Positions 1 to 8,336 of a stretch of DNA of 33,537 bases are shown here, piece by piece; the stretch's first letter is position 1; the number at the start of each line of letters is the position of its first letter. The notes beneath the pieces were generated by a model that did not search any database, had not been told where the DNA came from, and saw nothing but the letters and a program-made list of their open reading frames with translations. This stretch comes from Roseburia sp. AM59-24XD (GTDB lineage: Bacteria > Bacillota > Clostridia > Lachnospirales > Lachnospiraceae), in NCBI RefSeq assembly GCF_003478445.1, contig NZ_QUET01000032.1, forward strand, positions 1 to 33,537, in the 5' to 3' direction. The position numbers and the translations under genes are program-made.

Positions 1-74
1 CATTTTTCAACTGTTATATATAACTAAAGGGCAAAAAGCTCTGACAAAGAATTTTTTGCCTTTCATTATCATAG

Positions 75-428
75 AAGAATCTTATTTACAGACTTTTTCT
101 CATAGTCTCCATTTACTCCCTTGGCTCATACGGAAAATCACTGGTATACGAGCACACAGATTCCAATCAGGAACGTGTCTACACACGTCTGTCCAAACAA
201 GGCAAACGGCTTGGTGACCTCGATCCAAACGACACCATAACAAGCACCTACACCGGCGCCGACTCTTCCTACGACTGCGGCGTTGACAACAAGTCTTATT
301 ACGTCACCGGAGGCAAAGTATTATGCACGGACTACGGCTGCCCCTATGGTATGTGTCCAGAATTACGGATACATATTATAGGAGCAGCCCGTTTGGTGTT
401 CCTGCTTCCGCTTCCATATGATCAATAA
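75..428 (+). pseudogene. Possible gene remnant (start-less open frame)
   Basis: A stop-free plus-strand frame runs from about 75 to a TAA at 426-428. The stretch at about 123-345 looks coding, with mixed polar and aromatic residues (for example LVYEHTDSNQERVYTRLSKQ and later YYVTGGKVL). It has no ATG or ribosome site at its left side, so the 5' part is missing or lies in an unrelated gene. I do not recognise the family. It sits beside other broken genes (422-1797), which fits decayed DNA. The remaining bases of 1-421 show only an imperfect inverted repeat at 26-63. Confidence 0.3.
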
Positions 429-616
429 TTATCGATCACATATTCCGTGCGTACATTTTGATAGTCACCATGATTATTCCATGTCAGATAACCTAACACC
501 TGAAACGCAAACGGATACCCCTGTGTCAGATCCGCCATCTGCATGGCGTCTTCCCTCTCCATCTGAAAAATATCCATATATTTACGGATGATCGCCTGAG
601 TGTTTAACGGTTTCAT
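422..616 (-). pseudogene. AAA-type ATPase fragment
   Basis: This short frame resembles the part of prokaryotic AAA ATPases just after the nucleotide-binding core: the stretch LTQGYPFAFQVLGYLTW is typical of that family's lid region. Walker A and B are absent, and the frame ends soon after this segment, so both ends of the original gene are missing. The same frame stays open upstream of the listed ATG to about 640, where it runs into the 3' end of the metalloprotease-like gene. I read it as a scrap left by recombination, not a functional gene. Family assignment is by eye from one motif. Confidence 0.5.
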
Positions 617-1797
617 CTGGATTTTCGGTGCACGATATAAAAATGAGATTTCTCATGCAGCATTAAACGAAATGTATCCGATACCTGATCTCCTTTAAAT
701 GCAACATCAACGAATTCCATATATCCCGGATCATGATGTACCCACGAAACCGCTGCAGCATCTGGATATATTGGATTTTTAGTTCCATCTGTCCGTCTTA
801 TTAAATACTTCAAACCACTGATTTTATGAAAACCACTTGGCATCTCTTCAAACATATTTAAAATAGCAACCAGCTCCTCCGGCTTAAACATTTCAAAAGC
901 CGCCGCTGTCTCATCCGTTACCCCTGCGGTCAATTCCTCATAATCCGGAACCTTGATAGAACACCCAAAATTCTGAACCAGAATATAGTCTACTGCATCA
1001 ATATCTTCCCCGTCATGTGTAACATAGCGCACCAAAGCATCATAAAGACGATTAGAGAAAAAAGTTCCCAAAGTTCCATTCACTTTTGCTTTTCTTGGAA
1101 TTGCGTTTTGAAAAACATCCTTTGATAAAGTTACCGTATTTGCTTCTTCGCCATATGTAATTGTAATATCATTATTAATATGTTTATCGGTCAGAATCCA
1201 CTTACTTGGCTTTTTCTCTCCCTGCTGCGGAATATTTTGATACAATTCATAAAAACGAGAGGTGTAATCTCCCGCCCATTTTTCCTCTTCATCACTTAAG
1301 ATAACCTTATATTTCTGATATAAACGAATGGAATCTGTGGCATCACTTGGATATACATCTTCATCTAGAAATTCTACTTTCCATGGACTGACAACATTCG
1401 CCGTTTCTTCGTATCCGAAATAAGTATCATCAGCCTTCCACTGATAAAAATAATCCGATTCCGCTGCCTTTGTCACTTCCATGTCCGGCACGACCACACC
1501 CGCACTCTCTACTTTCACCTGTACAGGTTTTGGTACAGAATATCCTGCCATATCAATTTTGACAAAATAATCACCCAACTCTATGCCTCTGAAAGAATAA
1601 TCGCCTTTTTCATCTGTTGCAGCACTGTACGACTGATAATTGTTATACAAAATAACATTTGCAGCATCACCATTCTGCAATCCGGTAATTCTTCCTGAAG
1701 CAGACAACTCTGTCGCACTGATCGTATCACACGGAAAGCACAGCTGTATAACGACCACTAAAATCATTGACAATAAAATTCTTTTTACATTCTTCAT
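613..1797 (-). CDS. Secreted metalloprotease-like protein, C-terminally truncated
   Basis: The 394-residue product begins with a signal peptide (residues 1-28, basic then hydrophobic, ending near DTISA). Next comes a carboxypeptidase-regulatory or SpaA-like beta-sandwich at about 32-110 (GRITGLQNGDAANVILY ... GDYSFRGIELGDYFVKIDMAGY). The middle has no recognised domain. At 381-385, 14 residues from the end, is HEKSH, an HExxH zinc-binding pattern. In metallopeptidases a further domain with the third zinc ligand follows this motif. Here the protein stops at once and the adjacent DNA is an AAA-ATPase scrap, so the 3' end has probably been lost and activity is doubtful. The gene follows a 55-residue membrane peptide gene with a 12-base gap and a GAGGAGG ribosome site. 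Confidence 0.6.
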   Translation of the reverse strand: MKNVKRILLSMILVVVIQLCFPCDTISATELSASGRITGLQNGDAANVILYNNYQSYSAATDEKGDYSFRGIELGDYFVKIDMAGYSVPKPVQVKVESAGVVVPDMEVTKAAESDYFYQWKADDTYFGYEETANVVSPWKVEFLDEDVYPSDATDSIRLYQKYKVILSDEEEKWAGDYTSRFYELYQNIPQQGEKKPSKWILTDKHINNDITITYGEEANTVTLSKDVFQNAIPRKAKVNGTLGTFFSNRLYDALVRYVTHDGEDIDAVDYILVQNFGCSIKVPDYEELTAGVTDETAAAFEMFKPEELVAILNMFEEMPSGFHKISGLKYLIRRTDGTKNPIYPDAAAVSWVHHDPGYMEFVDVAFKGDQVSDTFRLMLHEKSHFYIVHRKSR

Positions 1798-1809
1798 TCA
1801 AAGTCCTCC

Positions 1810-1977
1810 TCACTCATTGTTTTTCCCAGAAAGCCATGCACCAACAAACAGTGCAATGCCTGTTCCAAGCACTGCCAAAAAAAATATCAATATTCCCTTA
1901 ACACCTATAGAATCTCCACTACGCATAACCAGAATCGTCAGCCAGGAAATAATTGGGTCAATCAACCACGACATCAT
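1810..1977 (-). CDS. Small membrane protein, 55 aa
   Basis: An ATG at 1977 opens a 55-codon frame ending in TGA at 1810-1812. It is preceded by AAGAAGG at good spacing (AAGAAGGTGAT then ATG). The peptide starts MMSWLIDPIISWLTILVM, then has a second hydrophobic stretch at about 29-49 (ILIFFLAVLGTGIALFVGAW) and a polar tail GKNNE. One or two membrane passes are likely. The stop lies 12 bases ahead of the metalloprotease-like gene, so the two are probably co-transcribed. No family is recognised. Composition and ribosome site support it as real. Confidence 0.55.
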   Translation of the reverse strand: MMSWLIDPIISWLTILVMRSGDSIGVKGILIFFLAVLGTGIALFVGAWLSGKNNE

Positions 1978-2018
1978 ATCACCTTCTTTACTAAACCACT
2001 CTCATTGTTTATAAATTT

Positions 2019-2027
2019 AGTATAACA
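2019..2027 (-). promoter_or_regulatory. Candidate extended -10 promoter
   Basis: Read on the minus strand this is TGTTATACT, an extended -10 element (TGn plus TATACT), about 42 bases ahead of the ATG at 1977. There is no good -35 match, which is common for extended -10 promoters. It would drive the small membrane protein and the metalloprotease-like gene. Confidence 0.4.
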
Positions 2028-2169
2028 ACTATGTGGATGAAGTGGTTTATTTTTTGACATCATCCATATGTCGAATGTAATATTTTAAGACAAAAAATAA
2101 ACATTCCTTCTGTTATAACAGCAAATAATACCAAATACAAAGTGACAGCAATTGCACCAAAAGCATTAA

Positions 2170-2194
2170 GAGCAGAGACATATTGCCTCTGCTC
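2170..2194 (-). terminator. Hairpin downstream of the GTPase gene
   Basis: GAGCAGAG at 2170-2177 pairs perfectly with CTCTGCTC at 2187-2194 around a 9-base loop, 26 bases past the GTPase stop. The downstream tract on the minus strand (TTAATGCTTTT) is only moderately T-rich, so this is a plausible but weak intrinsic terminator for the operon that ends with the GTPase gene. A short hydrophobic frame also overlaps it. Confidence 0.4.
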
Positions 2195-2219
2195 CTATCA
2201 ATTTTACCAAATTTTATAT

Positions 2220-3557
2220 TTAATTTTCTTTATCAGCTTTTTTGTCCTTTTCAAATAACTTTTTCACATCAATTTCATTGTACCCTAAAATGTAATGATT
2301 GATAGCTGCTTTTCCAATGGCATAGGTTCCTCCACTGGCAATCGCCGCACTGATCGTGGAACCGGCTCCCGGGAATAACATATTTGCAAGTTTGGATCCC
2401 TGCTGTGCTGCCAATCTAAAACCGAATCCGGCTCCTCCCATACCTCCTAAGCGTATAACAAAATCCTTAGCTGTTTTTATTGATATCTCACTTCCGGCTA
2501 AAGCTGCTATCATAACCGTATCTAATGCCTGAATAATCAATAAGATATAAATATCACTGATTGGAATTGGACTGAGTGCAACTGTCCCAGAAATAGTCGA
2601 CATCGCTTTGTTGACATGATTGGCAATTTTTAAAACCAATTCCTCCAATTTAAAAGCCATTCTCATCCCCATCTGAGCCTCATAGTCAGCAATTGCATTT
2701 TCCAAACTTTCCCGAAGTTTATCAATATTATAACGGCCATCATAACTGATTTCCAACCGTTTACGTTCTTCCGCTGAAAGTTCGTTAATATCATCCAGAT
2801 CTATTTCATCTCCCTGATCATTTTTCCAATCAATTAATGAAGATACCGGAATCACAGCACTTGCATTAAACTGTTTCTTATCAAACTTCTCTTCAAAGAA
2901 CGCTGCATGCTCCTGAATCCGATTTAATTTCTTTTCGGAATAACTATTTGGATCCGTTTCTCTCGCAGGCATAACTCCATCCACTCTGTTCAACGCAACA
3001 ACAACCGGAAGCTCTGCATTATTTTTTTTGTAATATTTCTCCCGAACTTTCTTTATAAAATCTATATCATCATCTGTTGCATTCGATCTATCCGTACATC
3101 CTATGATTAAAAGTGCAACGTCTGGATCAAATTCTATAATATCATCACATAATTGTTCTTCAGCAGTCTCTGTATTTTCTCCTTCATGTTCCGCAAATCC
3201 ACGAGAATCTAAAATATCCATAAGCGTTCGGCCCTGCTCTTTACAGCTGTAACTTACAGTCTCCTTCGTTCCAATATCGACAGCACTTACCTCTGCAACG
3301 TACATGCCACATAATGCGTTGATCAAACTGCTCTTCCCAACTCCGGTACGTCCCATAACAAAGATTCTCGGCGGACGATGATGATCTAATTGATTAATAA
3401 GTTCCCGGAGATTTTCGTCCCCCAGAATCTGTTTTTTAATCATGTCCGTCACAGTATTCGGAATGGCATCGGGAATATTGTCCACTATCTTTTCTAAGCG
3501 GTTATAAATCCCCTTAAAGTTTTCAATTCTCTGTTCTATTGTTCTTTGATTTTCCAT
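2220..3557 (-). CDS. GTPase with C-terminal DUF697-like membrane region
   Basis: This 445-residue P-loop GTPase has G1 GRTGVGKS at 69-76, a conserved Thr region following it (GTKETVSYSC), G3 as DSRG (DxxG) and G4 as NRVD. The N-terminal ~60 residues look helical. The C-terminal third has hydrophobic glycine-rich helices (for example GFGFRLAAQQGSKLANMLFP and AAIASGGTYAIGKAAINHYI), as in DUF697-type GTPases that bind or sit at membranes. The tail is Lys-rich. A GGAGG ribosome site lies just ahead of the ATG, and the gene starts 23 bases after the PARG-like gene, so it is in the same operon. Its cellular role is unknown; a stress or defence GTPase is possible but not shown. Confidence 0.75.
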   Translation of the reverse strand: MENQRTIEQRIENFKGIYNRLEKIVDNIPDAIPNTVTDMIKKQILGDENLRELINQLDHHRPPRIFVMGRTGVGKSSLINALCGMYVAEVSAVDIGTKETVSYSCKEQGRTLMDILDSRGFAEHEGENTETAEEQLCDDIIEFDPDVALLIIGCTDRSNATDDDIDFIKKVREKYYKKNNAELPVVVALNRVDGVMPARETDPNSYSEKKLNRIQEHAAFFEEKFDKKQFNASAVIPVSSLIDWKNDQGDEIDLDDINELSAEERKRLEISYDGRYNIDKLRESLENAIADYEAQMGMRMAFKLEELVLKIANHVNKAMSTISGTVALSPIPISDIYILLIIQALDTVMIAALAGSEISIKTAKDFVIRLGGMGGAGFGFRLAAQQGSKLANMLFPGAGSTISAAIASGGTYAIGKAAINHYILGYNEIDVKKLFEKDKKADKEN

Positions 3558-3580
3558 AATGATTCCTCCATTTTTGTATT

Positions 3581-4354
3581 TTATAGTTTTTTTAGTACCT
3601 TCTGAAACACCTGATAATTCCTCTCGTCCCGTCCTGCCACCATCCGCACTGCAAATACCACTTCTTCAAAGCAGTCGAATTTCTTCAGATTATCCCGAAA
3701 AAATTCGGCAACCTCCTGTGGGTCATTGCCAAATGCGCCGCAGCCCCAGGCTCCGAGTACGAGTTTCTTATGTCCGATGCTCTCCGCCAGACAAAGCAGC
3801 TTATAGATCCGTTGATCGAGAATTTCTGCTGCATGGATCCCCGGTTCGTTGATCGGTGCCGCCATTGTCACAACCGATACTTCTACCGGCGCAATGTCGT
3901 GGTACTTTTCATCCTTGATGATAAACACATGAGGCGAGTAAATCGCCGTGTCAGATCCACTCTCGTTTTTGTCATTTTTGCGATTGTAATCGTAAAACGG
4001 GAATGCCTCCTGCGAGATCAGGGAATTGTATAATGTTGATGTCCGGCACAGGTCTTCTTCCTGCGCTCTTGCTCCGATCCGCACGCCTCCGCCCTGCGAA
4101 ATGGAATTGGCAAAATTAAGCACCAGCACATCCGAAGCACCCTGCTTTTTCAGGGATCTCGCCGCCTGGTAGGAATCTTCTCCGGTCACACGGATCAAAA
4201 AGCTTCCCTCCCGGTCAACATGCTGTTTTGCCAGCTCATCCATCGTCCGGACATCATAGTATTTTGCAGCCTCTGCATGATCCCCCGCATACTTTTTGCT
4301 TTTGTGCAGGGTATCCATAAATACTTTAATATAATGATTTGTATTAAACAACAT
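3581..4354 (-). CDS. TIGR02452-family protein, microbial PARG-like macrodomain
   Basis: The product is 257 residues from the ATG at 4354. I prefer this to the upstream GTG at 4369 because GGGAGG sits 7 bases before the ATG. The signature of bacterial-type poly(ADP-ribose) glycohydrolases is present: GGG at 88-90 and QEE at 98-100 (GGGVRIGARAQEEDLCR). A macrodomain core follows, including VVTMAAPINEPG and LVLGAWGCGAFGNDP. Enzymes of this type remove ADP-ribose from modified proteins or nucleic acids in the cytoplasm. The gene lies 38 bases after the Lys-rich unknown gene and directly before the GTPase, inside the kinase/HTH neighbourhood. This suggests a role in reversing ADP-ribosylation in a signalling or conflict system; that part is inference. 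Confidence 0.85.
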   Translation of the reverse strand: MLFNTNHYIKVFMDTLHKSKKYAGDHAEAAKYYDVRTMDELAKQHVDREGSFLIRVTGEDSYQAARSLKKQGASDVLVLNFANSISQGGGVRIGARAQEEDLCRTSTLYNSLISQEAFPFYDYNRKNDKNESGSDTAIYSPHVFIIKDEKYHDIAPVEVSVVTMAAPINEPGIHAAEILDQRIYKLLCLAESIGHKKLVLGAWGCGAFGNDPQEVAEFFRDNLKKFDCFEEVVFAVRMVAGRDERNYQVFQKVLKKL

Positions 4355-4392
4355 AAGCGTTCCTCCCACTCCGTCACCTATGATAATAACTT

Positions 4393-5130
4393 CTACTCCG
4401 TCAATGATATTTCTCCGATCTCAAGCTTCATCGCCTGAATCATTTCACCCATTTTCCCATCGCTTTCCGCCAGCGTTTTTAAGACAATTCCAGCCAGTCC
4501 ACTGTCATTCGCCCACGCAACCAGACTCTGAACAAGCGCAAATTTCCTGTCGTTATCCACTTCACTGTTGATTGCCTCCAGCATTTGAAACATCAACTTC
4601 TGACCGCTTTTCAGGACATCGTTGCTATCCAGCTTCTGTGCAGCTTTTGCATCCCCGTTTTCTTTGTATGTCTCTAGTTTTTTCCTGCGCTTATCGGTCT
4701 GCTGCTGTTTCATCTGTTTCAATACAACGTCCAGTGTTTTCGTCAGATCAATATCCTTCAACTCTACTTCCAGCTTCATCGCTTTCTCTCCTTTCTTTTT
4801 CTTGATCGAGATCTCTTCAATAGAAATAAATTTCTGTTTTTCTTTCAGGTTCAGTGCTTTCTTTATGCTTTTGTTAATTGCATGACTTCCCTTCCCTGCT
4901 GCCATTTTTTGCAATCCCTTAATGTGCAATGCCTGTTTTCCCACGTCTGGTACCTGAGCAATTAATTTTAGAAATGACACAACCAATCCCGTTCCCATTC
5001 TGGCAATTGGTTTCACCTTAACAACATCTTTTATCCCCTTGAAAATCCCTCCATCCAACTCTCTGATCACTTTCTTTACACCCGTGCGATCGTACGACAG
5101 GATTTCCACACTCAGTTTTGCATGTTCCAT
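4393..5130 (-). CDS. Lys-rich hypothetical protein, 245 aa
   Basis: I do not recognise this family. The start is supported by AAAGGTGG ahead of the ATG, overlapping the stop of the preceding gene. Residues 1-90 are mixed alpha/beta with a short hydrophobic segment (GTGLVVSFLKLIAQV at about 47-61). The middle (about 85-170) is very rich in Lys and Glu and likely helical or coiled-coil. The C-terminal ~75 residues look like a compact helical domain (FALVQSLVAWANDSGLAGIV). No signal peptide is seen. It is the second gene of the run HTH-like protein, this protein, PARG-like protein, GTPase, with gaps of 12 and 38 bases, so it is probably a partner in that system. Confidence 0.65.
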   Translation of the reverse strand: MEHAKLSVEILSYDRTGVKKVIRELDGGIFKGIKDVVKVKPIARMGTGLVVSFLKLIAQVPDVGKQALHIKGLQKMAAGKGSHAINKSIKKALNLKEKQKFISIEEISIKKKKGEKAMKLEVELKDIDLTKTLDVVLKQMKQQQTDKRRKKLETYKENGDAKAAQKLDSNDVLKSGQKLMFQMLEAINSEVDNDRKFALVQSLVAWANDSGLAGIVLKTLAESDGKMGEMIQAMKLEIGEISLTE

Positions 5131-5142
5131 TCTGCACCACCT

Positions 5143-6486
5143 TTATTCGCCGCCCTCGATAATTTCAATGAACAGGTATATATCCTCCTCTGCGAAGCAG
5201 GACAAAAGTACATGGTCGAGCATATATCTGTCATCGACCCTGCGCATGCCACATAGCTCCAGCATACCGTCTGCCAGCTCACAGAATTCGTCTTTTGCTG
5301 TTTGGGCACTGTACGGTTTTTCGTACAGCATTGAAATCTCTTCTATCCTTCGGTAAATGATGTACTGCGCCAGCACCAACAAATCTGAACGCTGCACCAG
5401 ATGAATGCGCTGCTTGAATTTCTTTAATTCTTTTTCCTTGGTCCGGCGGGCTGCCTCGTCTGTTTCGGCTGCCAGCTCCATCTGCAGAATCATCTGCTTT
5501 TCCCGAAGCACTGCTGAGTTGAGCAGCTCGGAAATGTACTTTTTATCGACACGATGGATCTCTCCGCCAAGTGCATTGTAAAGTGCATATTTGTCCTGGT
5601 GCTTGTTTCGCCCCGGCATTGTGGAGTAAAGCTCCAGCACCAGATCGCTGATGCGGTCCTGCGGTGCATATGCCACGCTTGCCAGACGACGTATTTCCTT
5701 TGCCTTGTCCGGCGACAACGGATTTCGGATCGTACGCAGACGATTTTTGACAAACCGCTCAATCTCCGTTCCACCGTAAACGCCCTTCTGTCCCTTTTGC
5801 TCACGCCACTCCATAAAGCCTGCAGCCTGCAGCTCCTGCGCCAGAGACTCCATCACATCCTTGCGCAAAAAGATCAGACATTCTTCCACAAGCTGTCTAT
5901 AGCATTTGAGTACCGTCAGACTGTAGCCTTTGAAATATTTCTGGTGTTTATGCATCCAGACCAGAAACTCCTCCTCCGGATAATCCCGGACTACCGTGTA
6001 TTGTTCCCGTACCCAGTTCGTGTTACTTTCCTGCTCCCATTTTCCTCTGTTCTGACTTTTACGCTCATAAAACTCGATCATCCGACGACATTTGTCGATC
6101 CCGAGCCCATGATCCAGACAATATCGCGCGATAAATTCCCGGTAATCGTTATCCTGAATCCCCTGCTGTGAAATGCCAAGCTGCAGATACTCTTCGGTCT
6201 CCTCCACCGACAGCCCTGCTGCCAGCGCAATCCTGAAAATATAGGTTCTGGATGGAATGCTCTGTTCGCTCAGCCCAAACCATCTGCGGATCGTCTGGCG
6301 GTTTGCGATCCGGGCATCCTTGATCGTCTTATAGAAATTCTGATAAGCTCCCTGACGCTCTTCCTGTGTGATTTCGGAATCCCCTAAGATTTCCGGATAC
6401 CAGTGCTTTGTCATAAAGGAAGTAAATTCCTGATAATAGTTACTTGTGATATCACGATATAGTTGTTTACAATACGTATCACTCAT
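5143..6486 (-). CDS. Hypothetical protein with N-terminal HTH-like region, 447 aa
   Basis: I chose the ATG at 6486 because AAGGAGA lies 8 bases before it; the upstream ATG at 6531 lacks a ribosome site. Residues about 62-105 (NRQTIRRWFGL ... GLSVEETEEYLQLG) look like a Cro/XRE-type helix-turn-helix with an extra helix, and the rest is all helical without membrane segments. Basic stretches occur at about 340-370 (RTKEKELKKFKQR). Large regulators of this shape often sit next to Ser/Thr kinases in Clostridia, as here: the kinase gene is immediately upstream beyond a terminator. The DNA-binding role is inferred from the motif. It is the first gene of a four-gene run ending with the GTPase. Confidence 0.6.
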   Translation of the reverse strand: MSDTYCKQLYRDITSNYYQEFTSFMTKHWYPEILGDSEITQEERQGAYQNFYKTIKDARIANRQTIRRWFGLSEQSIPSRTYIFRIALAAGLSVEETEEYLQLGISQQGIQDNDYREFIARYCLDHGLGIDKCRRMIEFYERKSQNRGKWEQESNTNWVREQYTVVRDYPEEEFLVWMHKHQKYFKGYSLTVLKCYRQLVEECLIFLRKDVMESLAQELQAAGFMEWREQKGQKGVYGGTEIERFVKNRLRTIRNPLSPDKAKEIRRLASVAYAPQDRISDLVLELYSTMPGRNKHQDKYALYNALGGEIHRVDKKYISELLNSAVLREKQMILQMELAAETDEAARRTKEKELKKFKQRIHLVQRSDLLVLAQYIIYRRIEEISMLYEKPYSAQTAKDEFCELADGMLELCGMRRVDDRYMLDHVLLSCFAEEDIYLFIEIIEGGE

Positions 6487-6533
6487 TATGTATTCTCCTT
6501 CGGTTATCTTAATGAAATCAGAAGCGATCATTT

Positions 6534-6539
6534 ATTATA
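6534..6539 (-). promoter_or_regulatory. Candidate -10 box for the HTH-like gene
   Basis: On the minus strand this is a perfect TATAAT, about 48 bases upstream of the ATG at 6486, in an AT-rich stretch just after the kinase terminator. No convincing -35 hexamer lies at 16-18 bases, so an activator or another sigma factor may be needed. Confidence 0.35.
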
Positions 6540-6564
6540 CTTTCTGATTTTATAGTATAAATAA

Positions 6565-6598
6565 ACAACTCCATGATCTAAGGATATCATAGAGCTGT
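6565..6598 (-). terminator. Intrinsic terminator after the kinase gene
   Basis: A 13-base stem (6565-6577 with 6586-6598) closes an 8-base loop. On the minus-strand RNA the two non-Watson-Crick positions become G-U pairs, while on the plus strand they are mismatches, so the hairpin belongs to minus-strand transcripts. It is followed by TTATTTATA. It lies 30 bases past the kinase stop and separates the kinase gene from the HTH-like operon. Confidence 0.6.
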
Positions 6599-6628
6599 CT
6601 TATTTGGTTTATTTTTTTGTCATATTGT

Positions 6629-8182
6629 TTATTGTAAAAGATCATCCAAATCTCCCTCAAAATCCCCACCGGAGTTGCTGTCTTTTCCGGAACCGGACGA
6701 TGGCTTTTTCGTTGCTGCCGGCTTCTTTGCCGGTTTGGCAGAAACAGTTCCCGCCGATGATTTCGTGGACTTTGACGACGTATTCCCTGTGCCGGTCTTT
6801 GTGGATGACTGACGGTCTGCGCCGGCGTGTCTGGCTGGAGTTTTATTTGAAGCCGCCTTGGAACCGGTATTGTTTGTCGTAGCACTGTTCTTCCCGTCAG
6901 ATTTCCCTGCTCCATCTGAAGACTGCGGCTTTGCGGATACAGGTTCATCAGACCGGGAGGTTGATGTCGTATTATCTTCTTTACCGGACGGCGATGATGT
7001 CGTATCGCCTGCTTCGTCCGGCTGTACTGATGACGTGACACCATCTGTTGCGGCAGGCTGCATTGTCACAGAAACGGCTGCTTTCTCCGGCTGCAAGCCC
7101 TTCTTCTGCCCTCTGCTTCCCGGTCCGCCAAGATAAATCCACAGCACAACAACTGCCGCAAATATAATAACACCGGCTGCCACTCTCCAGATCATTTTCT
7201 TTTTGGGATCGCTCTTTTTCAAAAATGCGGCTGCCTCCCGGCGCACAGTCTGTGTATGCCCACCGGACAGCATCTGGTGCGGAAGCTCCTCGGTGCGAAA
7301 CCAGAGGTTCTGACGCATCACATGCTCATCATAAAGAACCTCAGCAAGCTGCACCACATCCTGATACCGATCCTCTTTCTTCACCGCAAGCCCCTTCATG
7401 ATCGCCTTTGACTGCTCCGGCGCAAGCCCGGTTCCGAAAATATCCTGCAGATTCGTGATCTTATCGGAAATCCATCGCTCCATGGCATCCTCCGGCACCA
7501 TGCCTGTGATCATAAAATACATCGTGGCGCAGAGCGAATACACATCAGTCCACGGACCGATCTTCTCCTCGGAGCGGTACTGCTCCACCGGAACAAATCC
7601 CCTTTTAATAAGGATCGTATGCTCTTCTCTTTTCGGATCCAGAAGGCTTGCTGCGCCAAAATCAATAAGCTTTAGCTTCCCATCCTGCGTGATCATCAGA
7701 TTGTCCGCACTGATGTCCCGATGAACGATCCCCTTCTCATGAATCCTCCGGATCGATTTGAGAAGCGGTTTCATGCCCGCAAGAACCTCTTTCCCATCCA
7801 TACGTCCATGCTGCGCAATGTATTGCTTAATGCTGATACCCTGGACATATTCCATCACGATATAGGCAATCCCCCGATCGATAAAGTAATCGCGCACTGC
7901 CACGATTCCCTCCAGATCATAAAGGGATGCCGAAATCTGTGCCTCGCGCACGGCACGCTCCGGCTCTTCTCCCGGTTCGGTCAGATATTCCTTCACGGCA
8001 ACATCCACCTGCACATTCATATCAAGTGCCTTGTAGGTAATGCCAAAGCCACCTCTGCCAAGCACCTTTTCCAGCTTATAGCGTCCATTTAAGACGGTTC
8101 CCTCCGGCAATGTACCTCTCCCTGACCCTGTACGCTCTGTCCCATTTAGCGAACTCTTCTCTCGTTCCCTGCTGTCACTCAT
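6629..8182 (-). CDS. Transmembrane Ser/Thr protein kinase
   Basis: This is a 517-residue bacterial Hanks-type kinase. Visible motifs are the glycine loop GRGGFG (42-47), the ATP-binding Lys64 in VAVKEYL, HRD at 154-156 with catalytic Asp156 (HRDISADN), and DFG at 174-176, so it should be active. After the kinase domain (about 32-280) come a linker, one membrane helix at about 332-352 and an external tail of about 160 residues rich in Ser, Thr, Lys and Pro with no PASTA repeats, ending in an acidic patch (DFEGDLDDLLQ). The tail may sense the wall or be glycosylated. AAGGGGA precedes the ATG. It is divergent from the ABC importer at 8446. A terminator follows it, but it probably works with the adjacent HTH-like operon. 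Confidence 0.9.
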   Translation of the reverse strand: MSDSREREKSSLNGTERTGSGRGTLPEGTVLNGRYKLEKVLGRGGFGITYKALDMNVQVDVAVKEYLTEPGEEPERAVREAQISASLYDLEGIVAVRDYFIDRGIAYIVMEYVQGISIKQYIAQHGRMDGKEVLAGMKPLLKSIRRIHEKGIVHRDISADNLMITQDGKLKLIDFGAASLLDPKREEHTILIKRGFVPVEQYRSEEKIGPWTDVYSLCATMYFMITGMVPEDAMERWISDKITNLQDIFGTGLAPEQSKAIMKGLAVKKEDRYQDVVQLAEVLYDEHVMRQNLWFRTEELPHQMLSGGHTQTVRREAAAFLKKSDPKKKMIWRVAAGVIIFAAVVVLWIYLGGPGSRGQKKGLQPEKAAVSVTMQPAATDGVTSSVQPDEAGDTTSSPSGKEDNTTSTSRSDEPVSAKPQSSDGAGKSDGKNSATTNNTGSKAASNKTPARHAGADRQSSTKTGTGNTSSKSTKSSAGTVSAKPAKKPAATKKPSSGSGKDSNSGGDFEGDLDDLLQ

Positions 8183-8336
8183 CTGTTCGTTGTCCCCTTA
8201 CCCGTATTTTAACTTTATTGCTGATTGATGCCACGAACTTCCGCATCACTGTCTGCTTTTGTTCCTGCATCATTTTCTTCTTATATTTTATTATTGTAAT
8301 TCATATTTTGAAAAAATACCAGTGTATTATCTAATA

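Noticed and set aside
26..63. Inverted repeat AAAGGGCAAAAA with TTTTTGCCTTT as a terminator
   Set aside because: One arm has a bulge, the stem is mostly A-T, the loop is long, and no gene end is known beside it.
1640..2014. Plus-strand 124-residue frame
   Set aside because: It lies antisense to the signal-peptide end of the metalloprotease-like gene and to the 55-residue gene, and has no ribosome site.
4355..4369. Upstream GTG start for the PARG-like gene
   Set aside because: The GTG overlaps the ribosome site that serves the ATG at 4354.
5554..6171. Plus-strand 205-residue frame inside the HTH-like gene
   Set aside because: It has no ribosome site and lies fully antisense to a well-supported gene.
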